Assembly (NCBI GenBank): GCA_963766375.1
Contig: CAVXZG010000019.1
Span: 186,001-250,000, forward strand
DNA from: AC-32 sp963766375
GTDB taxonomy: Bacteria > Actinomycetota > Thermoleophilia > Gaiellales > Gaiellaceae
Length of the DNA stretch: 64,000 bases
Direction of reading: 5' to 3'
The notes beneath the pieces are model-generated. The model worked only from the letters and a program-made list of their open reading frames with translations, was not told the origin of the DNA and searched no databases. Numbering within the stretch: the first letter of the stretch is position 1; every line of letters begins with the position of its first letter. The translations under genes were made by a program, and so were the position numbers. This document shows, piece after piece, positions 8,254-16,533 of this stretch.

Positions 8254-8464
8254 TCCAGGACCTGTACTCGAGCTTGACCGCCCGTGAGCAGCGGGCACTT
8301 CGCTGGAGCGCGGCCGCCATGGCGGTCGCGCTCTGGCTCTCCACCGCCTGGGCCGACCCGTGGATCCTCATCACGGTGCCGCTAATCGGTCCGCGTACGC
8401 CGCCTACGCAGCTCGCAGCCGCCGCCACGAGGAGGACGTGGACGACGACCCTGAGTGGTACTGA
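8250..8464 (+). CDS. small membrane protein coupled to the pilin, one frame change
   Basis: It starts at the ATG overlapping the pilin stop (ATGA). The sequence reads MIQDLYSSLTAREQRALRWS, then one membrane helix (AAAMAVALWLSTAWADPWILI). Past about 8390 the sensible frame is shifted: AYAAYAARSRRHEEDVDDD and the end PEWY with TGA at 8462-8464. The span is 3n+2, so one base seems to be missing. The corrected product is about 71 residues: a helix with an acidic, probably cytoplasmic tail. Its coupling to the pilin suggests a role in pilus assembly or membrane retention, which is inference. Confidence 0.45.
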
Positions 8465-8575
8465 GTTCCTAGGTGCGAGCGGCGTGCTTGCGGAGCTCAT
8501 CAAGCTTCGAGCGGGCCACAGACTCGCAGTACCCGGCGGGCCGCCCTCGGAACCGAGGGCTACGATGGCCCTCGC

Positions 8576-8646
8576 GGCGCCGTGGCCGAGAGGTTAGGCA
8601 GAGGCCTGCAAAGCCTCGTACACCAGTTCGAATCTGGTCGGCGCCT
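8576..8646 (+). tRNA. tRNA-Cys (anticodon GCA)
   Basis: Acceptor arms GGCGCCG (8576-8582) and CGGCGCC (8639-8645) pair, the anticodon loop is CTGCAAA, the T-loop is GTTCGAATC, and the discriminator base is U at 8646, the identity element expected for tRNA-Cys. CCA is not encoded. Confidence 0.95.
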
Positions 8647-8657
8647 TGCCGCTTTAC

Positions 8658-8930
8658 CTACCCCGTTGGGCCGGCGTCGATCTTCGCGGGGCAGCTCCAG
8701 AGCTCGACCGAGTAGCCGGAGTGGCCCTTGCGGACGCAGGACTGGCGCGAGAGGTCGGGGCGGCCGTCGAGCTTGCCCTTCTCGCACGCACGCCAAGCGC
8801 CCTTCGCGCCGGCGGGCGCTGTCGTGTTCGTGCAATAGCCGATCAGGCCGGCCCGGTGCATCAGGTCCTGGTCCTTGACCGTAAAGAGGACTGCTGCCGC
8901 GAGCATCGCCATGAGCCAGAGTCGAAGCAT
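8658..8930 (-). CDS. small exported or membrane-anchored Cys-containing protein
   Basis: A 90-residue protein whose first 18 residues (MLRLWLMAMLAAAVLFTV) form a signal or anchor helix. Four Cys follow (GYCTN, RACEK, QSCVR, WSCPA), evenly spaced and probably forming two disulfides outside the cytoplasm. The family is unknown. It is convergent with tRNA-Cys and ends 12 bases from it. Confidence 0.5.
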   Translation of the reverse strand: MLRLWLMAMLAAAVLFTVKDQDLMHRAGLIGYCTNTTAPAGAKGAWRACEKGKLDGRPDLSRQSCVRKGHSGYSVELWSCPAKIDAGPTG

Positions 8931-9010
8931 TCGGTCACCTCGTTGCGGGCGCAGTTACGTTGCTATTGCCGCAATATCGGCGTTCTAGGGCGACTTCTTG
9001 AGCACTCGCG

Positions 9011-10219
9011 TCAGCGAAGGCCGCCGCGCTCGTGGTGCGCGCGGAAGAACTCGGCCGACCCCGCGGTCGCCATCGCGGCGGAGGCCGAGATCTCGAGCGC
9101 GAGCGTCGCCGCCGCGACGATCTGGGCGAAGCGGTACACCTTGCCGGCCCCGGCGCACCCGAGCAGCTCGAGCCACGAACGGGCGTAGGGGAGGGTGGTG
9201 CCGCCGCCGACGGTTGCAACCTCCAAGCCGGGAAGCCGGATCGAGACGTTGAGGCCGGCTTCCACCCGCCGCGCCGTCCCATGCGCCATCGAGCTCGTGC
9301 CGACCATGCCGAGGTCCTGCCCGGTGGCCGCGAAGACCGCGGCGATCGCCGACGCGGGAGTGAAGGCGACCGATTGCATCCCTGAGGCGATGGCGCCATG
9401 CGTCCCTGCCCACGCGAGCTCCTGCAGGTCGTCGAGGCCGGTGCGCAGGACGCGCCGCACCGCCTCCTCGGTCAGGGTCGCCTCCGCGAGCACCGTCTTG
9501 CCGTGACCGCTCTGGAAGTACTCGAAGGACGGCTTCTTGTCGCCGCCCATGTTCGCCTCGAGGATCGCTCGCTCGGGCTTCACCGGCGCCCGCTCCATGA
9601 CGTAGCCCATGTTCAGGACGTAGGCGTTGCGGGTCATCATGTTCGTGCCCACAGCGTCGCCGGTCGTCCAGCGCCAGAGCACGTGGCACATCGGGCCGAC
9701 GACGTGGGTCTTCACCTCGCGCAGGCGCGCGTGCTTGGAGAGCGCCGGGTCGTCCTGCTCGGCGAGCCAGGCACGGATCGAGTCGAGCTCGCCTTCGAGC
9801 CAGCGCGAGAACTCGACCGCGGCCCCCGCCGAGTCGAAGACGAAGCAGGAGGCGCGCGTGATCCGGTCGGCAAGCACGAAGGTGCGGAAGCCGCCCGACT
9901 CCGCGACGGCGCGGGCGCCACGGTAGAGGGAGGCCGAGAGCCCGCCCTCGGTGTGCGCGAGCGGGACGAACACGGTGTCGCGGGCGCGGCCGGTCTCGGC
10001 GAGCTCGCCGCCCGGCTCGCGCAGCTCGTACTCGCCGAGCTCGAGCTCGACGGGGCCGACCACCGAGACGGGAGTCACGGCGGCGCCGGTCAGCATCTCC
10101 TGCGCGCGCGCGAAGGGCTCGAGGTCGATCCCCGTCACCTCGCCGTCGAGCCCGAGCGCCTCCTGGCGCGCCCTGATCGAGGCTGCATCGTTCTTGCGGG
10201 GCCACTTGCGCACGTCCAC
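9011..10219 (-). CDS. hydroxymethylglutaryl-CoA reductase, soluble form
   Basis: A 402-residue protein. The HMG-CoA reductase landmarks are in order: AHTEGGLSASLYRG (catalytic Glu), TGDAVGTNMMT (NADP-binding DAMGxNM-like), GGDKKPSFEYF (catalytic Lys), AATGQDLGMVG (catalytic Asp), ATVGGGTTLPYA, and a C-terminal FFRAHHERGG with candidate catalytic His. The enzyme makes mevalonate from HMG-CoA using NAD(P)H, the committed step of the mevalonate isoprenoid route. There is no membrane domain, as in prokaryotic forms. No other mevalonate gene is in the window. The start ATG at 10217-10219 is followed upstream by two strong hairpins (10234-10285). Confidence 0.85.
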   Translation of the reverse strand: MDVRKWPRKNDAASIRARQEALGLDGEVTGIDLEPFARAQEMLTGAAVTPVSVVGPVELELGEYELREPGGELAETGRARDTVFVPLAHTEGGLSASLYRGARAVAESGGFRTFVLADRITRASCFVFDSAGAAVEFSRWLEGELDSIRAWLAEQDDPALSKHARLREVKTHVVGPMCHVLWRWTTGDAVGTNMMTRNAYVLNMGYVMERAPVKPERAILEANMGGDKKPSFEYFQSGHGKTVLAEATLTEEAVRRVLRTGLDDLQELAWAGTHGAIASGMQSVAFTPASAIAAVFAATGQDLGMVGTSSMAHGTARRVEAGLNVSIRLPGLEVATVGGGTTLPYARSWLELLGCAGAGKVYRFAQIVAAATLALEISASAAMATAGSAEFFRAHHERGGLR

Positions 10220-10233
10220 GGCCTTGAGCCTAA

Positions 10234-10285
10234 GGCGTCGCTTGCGACGCCGCTATCAGGACGTGCCGGCTTTGCCGGTACGTCC
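10234..10285. repeat. two REP-like palindromes between divergent genes
   Basis: The first palindrome is GGCGTCGC, two bases, GCGACGCC at 10234-10251. The second is a 12-bp stem at 10259-10285 with loop TTT and core GCCGGCTTTGCCGGT (10265-10279). Both cores recur at 55430-55447 and 56587-56601. They sit in a divergent promoter region, so a terminator role is unlikely. Confidence 0.5.
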
Positions 10286-10344
10286 GTCTGAAATGACCGG
10301 TCGAACCCGGGGTCACTCCGGACGACGGCGTTAAGCTGCTGTTG

Positions 10345-11160
10345 ATGGCGACCGAGCAGGTGATCGACAAGGAGGCGCACGAGCGCGAGGCGCTTTCCGG
10401 CGTCATGCGCTTCTACGAGCTGGCCAAGCGCCAGGAGTGGCAGGTCCGCGATCTACCCTGGGGCGAGCTGCCGCCGATCCCGGAAGGCAAGGGCTCGCCG
10501 GTGCGGCAGGCACGGCGCAGGGACATGTGGCGCTCGGTGCTCACCCAGCAGCTCCAGGCCGACATCCTCGCCTGCGAGATGGCCTCCCAGCTGCTCAACA
10601 TCGCGCCCGATCCCGAGGCCAAGCTCTACTACTCGACGATGGTGCAGGACGAGTCGCGCCATACCGAGGCGTGGCTGAAGCTGATCGCCGAGTCCGGCGG
10701 CACCGCCGAGCGCGACCCCTACCTGGACGAGCTGGCGCACATGACCCTCGAGGCGGACACCCTCGAGGAGAAGGTCTTCCAGATGCAGGTCTTCTACGAG
10801 CGCCTGATCATCTCGCGCTTCCGGCTGATCGCGCGCGCCTCGCGCGGGACCGTGCTCGAGGACATCTGCAACCGGCTCGCAACCGACGACGGCATCCACC
10901 ACGGCGCCGGCATGGCCTACGAGAAGGTGCTGCTCCAGAACGCCTCCAAGAAGACGAATCAGAAGCTCGTCGACGCGGCGAACCGTCTCCTGCCGATCTT
11001 CGTCGAGCACGCGCTCTGGCGGCCGAAGGAGCGGGCGTTCATCGGCAACACGATGCGCTCGCGCGACCTCGCGCGGCTGCGCGAGGACATCGAGATCGGC
11101 GTCCGGCTGGCCGAATCGCTCGGGCTCGACGTGAGCGACGTCCAGCTGCCGGTTCCGTAG
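10345..11160 (+). CDS. ferritin-like diiron-carboxylate protein
   Basis: A 271-residue, all-helical protein with two diiron half-sites: ADILACEMASQLL with VQDESRHTEAW (Glu then DExRH), and VFYERLIISRFRL with LATDDGIHHGA (Glu then DxxxHH). This arrangement fits ferritin-like oxygenases/rubrerythrin relatives such as AurF-type N-oxygenases or R2-like proteins. It cannot be assigned more closely by eye. The ATG at 10345 lies 7 bases after a TAAGCT box (10332-10337), so the mRNA may be leaderless. It is followed 4 bases later by folD and probably cotranscribed with it. Confidence 0.65.
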   Translation: MATEQVIDKEAHEREALSGVMRFYELAKRQEWQVRDLPWGELPPIPEGKGSPVRQARRRDMWRSVLTQQLQADILACEMASQLLNIAPDPEAKLYYSTMVQDESRHTEAWLKLIAESGGTAERDPYLDELAHMTLEADTLEEKVFQMQVFYERLIISRFRLIARASRGTVLEDICNRLATDDGIHHGAGMAYEKVLLQNASKKTNQKLVDAANRLLPIFVEHALWRPKERAFIGNTMRSRDLARLREDIEIGVRLAESLGLDVSDVQLPVP

Positions 11161-11164
11161 CGCC

Positions 11165-12025
11165 TTGACGGCGGTCCTGATGGAAGGCCGGCCGCTCGCC
11201 GACCGGATCCGTGCCGAGGTCGCCGAGGAGGTGCGCGAGCTGGGCGACGTCGGTCTCGCCACGGTCCAGGTCGGCGAGGACGAGGCGTCCTCGATCTACC
11301 TCGCGCGGAAGCACGTCGCGGCCGGCGAGGCCGGGATCGCCTCTGTCGACCGGAAGCTCCCGGGAGACATCTCGGAGGAGGAGCTGCTGGGCATCGTCGC
11401 CGAGCTGAACGCCGACGACTCGATCGACGGCGTTCTCGTCCAGCTGCCGCTGCCGGAGGGGCTCGACGAGGCTCGCGTGATCGCAGCCGTCGATCCGGTC
11501 AAGGACGTGGACGGCTTCCACCCGTTCAACGCCGGGCAGCTCTACCTGGGGCGGCCGACGCACGTGCCGGCGACGCCGCTCGGGATCATGGCGCTGCTGG
11601 CCGAGCACCGGATCGGGCTCGAGGGCGCGAGAGCTGTAGTCGTCGGCCGGAGCGACATCGTCGGGAAGCCGATCGCGCACCTACTCCTCCAGTCGAATGC
11701 GACGGTGACGATCTGTCATTCGCGCACTGACGAGCTGGCGCGACACACGCTGGACGCCGACGTCCTGGTTGTCGCCGCGGGCGTCCCGGACATCGTCTCG
11801 GCCGACATGGTGAAGTCGGGCTCGACGGTCGTCGACGTCGGGATCAACCGCACCGAAGCCGGCCTCGTGGGGGATGTCGATCCCGGGGCGGCGGCTCGTG
11901 CCGGGCACATCACGCCGGTCCCCGGCGGGGTCGGGCCGATGACGATCGCCATGCTTTTGCGCAACACGCTGCGCGCCGCGCGCTACCGCCGGGGCCTGCT
12001 TGCGTTTCCAGAAATCCGGCGCTAA
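11165..12025 (+). CDS. folD: bifunctional methylene-THF dehydrogenase/methenyl-THF cyclohydrolase
   Basis: A 286-residue protein, normal for FolD. Family motifs are VQVGEDEASSIYLARKHVAA (substrate Tyr and Lys), DGVLVQLPLP, PVKDVDGFHPFN, VVVGRSDIVGKPIAHLL (NADP site), and ITPVPGGVGPMTIAMLL near the end. The enzyme interconverts 5,10-methylene- and 10-formyl-THF with NADP in the cytosol. I take the TTG at 11165 because TAVLMEGRPLADRI aligns with family N-termini; an ATG five codons in is the alternative. A normal, intact copy. Confidence 0.93.
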   Translation: MTAVLMEGRPLADRIRAEVAEEVRELGDVGLATVQVGEDEASSIYLARKHVAAGEAGIASVDRKLPGDISEEELLGIVAELNADDSIDGVLVQLPLPEGLDEARVIAAVDPVKDVDGFHPFNAGQLYLGRPTHVPATPLGIMALLAEHRIGLEGARAVVVGRSDIVGKPIAHLLLQSNATVTICHSRTDELARHTLDADVLVVAAGVPDIVSADMVKSGSTVVDVGINRTEAGLVGDVDPGAAARAGHITPVPGGVGPMTIAMLLRNTLRAARYRRGLLAFPEIRR

Positions 12026-12094
12026 GGTTCGCGCCGCTTCACAGTAGGTCGGCGGCTCGATCCGTCGGTTTCGCAGCACGAAGGGAGTACCGTT

Positions 12095-12295
12095 TTGCCG
12101 AAGGGCACCGTCAAGTGGTTCTCGAACGAGAAGGGCTATGGCTTCATCGAGCGCGAGGGCGGCGAGGACGTCTTCGTTCACTTCTCGGCTATCTCCGGAG
12201 AAGGCTACAAGTCGCTGACCGAGGGTCAGCCGGTCGAGTTCGAGGTCGTGCAGGGCGATAAGGGGCTTCAAGCCTCGAACGTCCAGCCCGGCTAG
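12095..12295 (+). CDS. cold-shock protein, CspA family
   Basis: A 66-residue single OB-fold protein. RNP1 (KGYGFIER) and RNP2 (DVFVHFSAI) are both intact, with the usual MPKGTVKWFSNE start. It binds single-stranded RNA/DNA and acts as an RNA chaperone. The start is TTG with AAGGGA 9 bases upstream. A clear intrinsic terminator follows 25 bases after the stop. Confidence 0.93.
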   Translation: MPKGTVKWFSNEKGYGFIEREGGEDVFVHFSAISGEGYKSLTEGQPVEFEVVQGDKGLQASNVQPG

Positions 12296-12320
12296 ACCCC
12301 TCCCGGAACCAACACGCATG

Positions 12321-12350
12321 CGGGGCTCCGGATGGGGCCCCGTTTCTTTT
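12321..12350 (+). terminator. intrinsic terminator after the csp gene
   Basis: CGGGGC (12321-12326) pairs with GCCCCG (12337-12342), followed directly by TTTCTTTT. This is one of the few terminators in the window with a real U-tract. Confidence 0.85.
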
Positions 12351-12366
12351 GGAAGGATTGGACGCG

Positions 12367-12648
12367 ATGGCGATAACACGAGACGAAGTGGTGCACGTGG
12401 CGAAGCTGGCTCGGCTCGAGTTGACCGAGGACGAGCTCGAACGGTTCGCCGGGCAGCTCAATGCGATCCTCGAGGCGGTCGGGAAGGTCTCCGAGCTCGA
12501 CCTGGCGGGCGTCGAGCCGACGCTGCACCCGCTCGAGCTGTCGAACGTCTGGGCAGAGGACGAGCCGCATCCGCCGCTGCCCGTCGAGGAGGCGCTCGCC
12601 AACGCGCCCGAACGTGAGGGCGACGCGTTCCGCGTCCCCGCCGCGTGA
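12367..12648 (+). CDS. gatC: Asp-tRNA(Asn)/Glu-tRNA(Gln) amidotransferase subunit C
   Basis: A 93-residue protein with the GatC pattern: ITRDEVVHVAKLARLELTED, LNAILEAVGKVSELD, GVEPTLHPLEL. It is the small scaffold subunit of the GatCAB complex that amidates mischarged Glu-tRNA(Gln) or Asp-tRNA(Asn). The ATG at 12367 has GGAAGG 10 bases upstream. First gene of the gatCAB cluster. Confidence 0.92.
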   Translation: MAITRDEVVHVAKLARLELTEDELERFAGQLNAILEAVGKVSELDLAGVEPTLHPLELSNVWAEDEPHPPLPVEEALANAPEREGDAFRVPAA

Positions 12649-12731
12649 CCGCGATGCGGCCTCTCGAGACGTCACGCTTCCGGCACGAACCGGTCACAGA
12701 CACGTGCGCCGCCTGCCTCTACGCTGTCTGT

Positions 12732-12751
12732 AGGGGTCCCGGGGGACCCCT
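12732..12751 (+). promoter_or_regulatory. perfect hairpin before gatA
   Basis: AGGGGTCCC pairs with GGGACCCCT across a 2-base loop. It lies 24 bases before the gatA start and just upstream of the ribosome-binding site, so it may affect gatA translation or end gatC transcripts. Role unknown. Confidence 0.4.
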
Positions 12752-12775
12752 GGGGGCAGTTTGGAGGACGGTCGC

Positions 12776-14182
12776 GTGATCGACACGCTTCGGTTGACTG
12801 CCGAGGAGGCGACCGGGCTGCTCGAGCGGGGCGAGGTATCCGCGACCGAGCTCCATGGCGCCTACCGCGAGGCGATCGCCGAGCGCGACCCGGAGCTGCA
12901 CGCCTACCTCTGCACCGTCGAGGAGCCTGAGGGCGAAGGTGTGCCGATCGCGCTCAAGGACGTCATCTCGACCAAGGGCGTCGAGACGACCGCGGCCTCG
13001 AAGATCCTCAGCGGCTACAAGCCCGTCTTCGACTCGACCGTCGCCGCGCGTTGCAAGGAAGCAGGCCTGCCGCTCCTCGGCAAGACCAACCTCGATGAGT
13101 TCGCGATGGGCTCGTCCACCGAAAACTCCGCCTTCGGCCCGACCCGCAACCCGTGGGATCCGAGCCGCGTTCCCGGCGGCTCGTCCGGCGGCTCAACCGC
13201 CGCGGTCGCCGCCGGCCTGGCTCCCTGGGCGCTCGGCTCCGACACCGGCGGCTCGATCAAGCAGCCCGCCGCGCTCTGCGGCGTTGTCGGGTTGCGACCC
13301 ACGTACGGCACGGTCTCGCGCTACGGGATCGTCGCCTTCGCGTCGAGCCTCGATCAGGTTGGCCCGATTGCGAAGACCGTGCGCGACTGCGCGCTCCTCC
13401 ACCGGATCATCGCCGGCCGCGACCCGCTCGACTCGACCACGGTCGAGCTTCCCGATCCGATCGAGGTGCCGGAGGCGGAGGACCTGAAGGGCCTGCGCAT
13501 CGGCGTCCCCGTCGAGCTGAACGAGGCGGAGGGGATCGAGCCGGGCGTGAGTGAGGTCGTCAATCGCACGATCGAGCTCGCGCGCTCGCTCGGGGCGGAG
13601 GTCGGGGAATGCCACTTGCCCCGCTCGGTCGAGTTCGGGTTGCCGTGCTACTACCTGATCGCCCCATCCGAGGCCTCATCCAACCTCGCTCGCTACGACG
13701 GCGTCCGCTACGGCCTGCGAGTCAAGGCCGACGACATCCGCGCGATGTACGAGAGCACGCGCCGAGAGGGCTTCGGCGACGAGCCGAAGCGGAGGATCAT
13801 GCTCGGCACCTACGCACTCTCGGCCGGGTACTACGAGGCCTTCTACGGCCAGGCGCAGAAGGTCCGCACGGTCATCCGTGATGAGCATGCCGCCGCGTTC
13901 GAGCAGTTCGACGTGCTCGTCAGCCCGACCTCGCCGACGGTCGCGTTCGAGCTCGGCGCCCGCACCGCCGACCCGCTTGCGATGTACGCGGCAGACGTGC
14001 TCACGATTCCGTCGAATATGGCGGGGCTGCCCGGGCTCTCGATTCCGTGCGGCCTGTCGGACGACCTGCCGGTCGGCTTTCAGCTGATCGGCCGCCAGTT
14101 CTCGGAGAACCTGCTCTTCCGAGCCGGCCATGCGCTCGAGCGGGCGCTCGGGTTCGACTACGTCCCGGAGCGGCTGAAGTGA
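12776..14182 (+). CDS. gatA: Glu-tRNA(Gln)/Asp-tRNA(Asn) amidotransferase subunit A
   Basis: A 468-residue amidase-signature protein. The catalytic triad context is present: Lys in PIALKDVIS, Ser in GSDTGGSIKQPAALCG, and the Gly/Ser loop PGGSSGGSTAAVAAG. It hydrolyses glutamine to supply ammonia to GatB. The GTG at 12776 is preceded by GGAGGA. Its TGA overlaps the gatB start (GTGA at 14179-14182), indicating translational coupling. Confidence 0.94.
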   Translation: MIDTLRLTAEEATGLLERGEVSATELHGAYREAIAERDPELHAYLCTVEEPEGEGVPIALKDVISTKGVETTAASKILSGYKPVFDSTVAARCKEAGLPLLGKTNLDEFAMGSSTENSAFGPTRNPWDPSRVPGGSSGGSTAAVAAGLAPWALGSDTGGSIKQPAALCGVVGLRPTYGTVSRYGIVAFASSLDQVGPIAKTVRDCALLHRIIAGRDPLDSTTVELPDPIEVPEAEDLKGLRIGVPVELNEAEGIEPGVSEVVNRTIELARSLGAEVGECHLPRSVEFGLPCYYLIAPSEASSNLARYDGVRYGLRVKADDIRAMYESTRREGFGDEPKRRIMLGTYALSAGYYEAFYGQAQKVRTVIRDEHAAAFEQFDVLVSPTSPTVAFELGARTADPLAMYAADVLTIPSNMAGLPGLSIPCGLSDDLPVGFQLIGRQFSENLLFRAGHALERALGFDYVPERLK

Positions 14183-15576
14183 ACTGGGAACCAGTTATCG
14201 GGCTCGAGATCCACATCCATCTGAAGACGCGGACGAAGATGTTCTGCCGTTGTCCGGTCGCCTACTTCGAGGGGGCCAACACGCAGACGTGTCCCGTCTG
14301 CCTCGCGCATCCCGGCGCGTTGCCGGTGCCGAACCGCCAGGCGGTCGAGTGGACGATCCTGCTCGGGCTGGCGCTCGGCTGCCAGGTGCCGGAGCGGGCG
14401 ATCTTCCACCGCAAGAACTACTTCTACCCCGACAACCCCAAGGGGTACCAGATCTCCCAGTACGACGAGCCCCTCTGCGTGGACGGCCGGCTCGCGGTGC
14501 CGGGGGCCGACGGCGAGACGGTCGTGGGGATCGAGCGCGCGCATCTCGAGGAGGACGCGGCGAAGACGATCCACGTCGGCGGCGCGGAAGGGCGGATCCA
14601 CGGCGCCGACCGCTCGCTGATCGACTTCAACCGCGCGGGTACGCCGCTCGTGGAGATCGTGACCGCCCCCGACATCCGCTCGGCCGACGAGGCGCGGCGC
14701 TTCCTCCAGCTGCTCCGGCAGACCGTGGTCGAGCTTGGCATCTCGGACGCCGAGATGGAGAAGGGCTCGTTGCGCTTCGACGTCAACGTCTCGGTGCGTC
14801 CGGAGGGGGAGGAGTTCCGCACGCGAACCGAGCTGAAGAACATGAACTCCTTTGCCTTCGCGGCGCGGGGGATCGAGCGCGAGATCGAGCGGCAGATCGG
14901 GATCTACGAGTCGGGCGGAACCGTGGACCAGGAGACGCTTCACTTCGACCCCTCTCGCGTGGACGCGCCCCCGCTGCGCTCGAAGGAAGAGGCGCAGGAC
15001 TACCGCTACTTCCCGGAGCCCGACCTGGTGCCGTTGGAGCCCGACCGCGAGCTGGTCGATCGGTTGCGCGAGGAACTGCCGGAATCCCCGGCGACGCGCA
15101 TCCGCCGGCTGGAAGGCGAGATCGGCTTCTCGCTCGCCGAGGGGCTCGTGACGAGCGGCCGCGACGAGCTCTACTCGCGCATCTCGGGCGAACGCGCTGC
15201 CGTGGCCAACGTCGTCATGAACGAGCTCGCCGCGACGGGCGTGGATCCCGCGAGCGTGAACGCGGATGAGCTGGCGAAGGTGATCGAGCGCCGAAGCGAG
15301 ATCCCGCGCGCGGCCTTCACCGACGCGCTGGCGGCTAGCGGGTCGCCGGACTTCTCGGCGGAGCGGTATCTGGCCGAGGCCGCGATCGTGGACGCGTCCG
15401 AGCTCGACCCGGTGATCGACCGCATCCTGAGCGAGAACTCGTCGCAGGTCGAGGCGTTCCGAGGCGGCAAGGAGGGCCTGCTCGGCTTCTTCGTGGGCCA
15501 GGTGATGAAGGAGACCGGCGGCAAGGCGAACCCGAAGGTCGTGAGCGACCGCCTGCGCGAGAAGCTGAAGACCTAG
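14179..15576 (+). CDS. gatB: Glu-tRNA(Gln)/Asp-tRNA(Asn) amidotransferase subunit B
   Basis: A 465-residue protein starting MNWEPVIGLEIHIHLKTRTK, the usual GatB opening. It includes the zinc site CRCPV...TCPVC, the kinase region YPDNPKGYQISQYD, and the C-terminal YqeY-like tail ending GGKANPKVVSDRLREKL. It activates the tRNA-bound Glu/Asp by phosphorylation and transfers ammonia from GatA. The start is the GTG overlapping the gatA stop; an upstream open extension is just gatA in another frame. Confidence 0.95.
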   Translation: MNWEPVIGLEIHIHLKTRTKMFCRCPVAYFEGANTQTCPVCLAHPGALPVPNRQAVEWTILLGLALGCQVPERAIFHRKNYFYPDNPKGYQISQYDEPLCVDGRLAVPGADGETVVGIERAHLEEDAAKTIHVGGAEGRIHGADRSLIDFNRAGTPLVEIVTAPDIRSADEARRFLQLLRQTVVELGISDAEMEKGSLRFDVNVSVRPEGEEFRTRTELKNMNSFAFAARGIEREIERQIGIYESGGTVDQETLHFDPSRVDAPPLRSKEEAQDYRYFPEPDLVPLEPDRELVDRLREELPESPATRIRRLEGEIGFSLAEGLVTSGRDELYSRISGERAAVANVVMNELAATGVDPASVNADELAKVIERRSEIPRAAFTDALAASGSPDFSAERYLAEAAIVDASELDPVIDRILSENSSQVEAFRGGKEGLLGFFVGQVMKETGGKANPKVVSDRLREKLKT

Positions 15577-15579
15577 CCG

Positions 15580-16533
15580 TCAGCCGCCGCGAACGCGGGT
15601 GACCGTCCCCAGGCGCTGATTCGAAACCCAGACGCTCCCGGCGGCCACGATGACCGACCGCGGCTGCCCGCCGAGGGCGAGTCGCCCCGTCACCTTGCGC
15701 GTCGCCGGATCGATCCGGAGCAAGCGGCCGGTGTCGTAGTTCGCCAGCCAGACCGAGCGCCCGCAGGCGATCCCGGCGCTGCCGCGCCCGACCTTCACCT
15801 GTCTGGCAACCCGGTTCCTGCCCAGGTCGATCAGGTAGATCCGCGGACCGCGAAGGCTCGAGACCCAGAGCCGCCCCCTGCAGAGGACCGCATAGTCGGG
15901 ATCGGCGCCCACGCGGATCCGCTTGACGACGGCGTTCGTTGCCAGGTCGATCCGGGCGACCGTGCCGTTCTCGTTCGGCACCCAGGCCGCCCCGGCGGCG
16001 AGGGTCACCTCCTCCGGCTGGCCACCCACGTGGATGCGCGCCACGACGGCGTTCGTGGCCGGGTCGACCTTGACGACGTCGCCTCGTCCGAAGACCGCGA
16101 CCCAGACGGCGGTCGCGGTCGCCGTGACCTCGGCCTGCTGCATCCCGACCTCGATCCGGGCGGTGACCCGATTGGTCGCCGGATCGATTCGATACAGGAA
16201 CTGACTGTCGAAAGCGCTCACCCAGATCGCCCCGGCGCCGAAGGCCAGGCCGTACACGCCGTCGTTCAGCGGGATCCGGGCTGCGACCCTGTTCGTGCCC
16301 GAGTCGATGCGGGCCACGTCGTGGCTGCCGTAGTTCGCCGCCCAGACCGAGCCGGCCCCGAAGGTCAGCCCGAGCGGCTGCGAGCCGACATGAACCTTCG
16401 CGAGCACTCGGGGCTTCGTCAGCGCTCTCGACGCCGAGGCCGCCGCGTACCACGCGGTCAGCGCCAGAATCGCGAGCGCGACCAGCGCTCCGATCCGGCT
16501 AGCTCCGGGCACGCGACCCCGTCCGCGCCTCAT
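15580..16533 (-). CDS. secreted seven-bladed beta-propeller (YncE/Vgb-like)
   Basis: A 317-residue protein with an N-terminal membrane/signal helix (IGALVALAILALTAWYAAA) then seven repeats of the form G-x-x-W-V-A-N-Y-G...V-x-R-I-D-P-A-T-N-x-V, for example SVWAANYGSHDVARID and AIWVSAFDSQFLYRID. Such propellers resemble YncE and virginiamycin B lyase, but lyase catalytic residues cannot be judged by eye. It starts inside the 3' end of the padR-type gene (34-base overlap), so the two are likely cotranscribed. The gene ends 3 bases from gatB, tail to tail. Confidence 0.7.
   Translation of the reverse strand: MRRGRGRVPGASRIGALVALAILALTAWYAAASASRALTKPRVLAKVHVGSQPLGLTFGAGSVWAANYGSHDVARIDSGTNRVAARIPLNDGVYGLAFGAGAIWVSAFDSQFLYRIDPATNRVTARIEVGMQQAEVTATATAVWVAVFGRGDVVKVDPATNAVVARIHVGGQPEEVTLAAGAAWVPNENGTVARIDLATNAVVKRIRVGADPDYAVLCRGRLWVSSLRGPRIYLIDLGRNRVARQVKVGRGSAGIACGRSVWLANYDTGRLLRIDPATRKVTGRLALGGQPRSVIVAAGSVWVSNQRLGTVTRVRGG

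Noticed and set aside
13193..13615. Long minus-strand frames inside gatA, gatB, dnaG, gap and other GC-rich genes
   Set aside because: In high-GC coding DNA the opposite strand is often open. These show Arg/Pro-rich composition, no domains, and no start signals.
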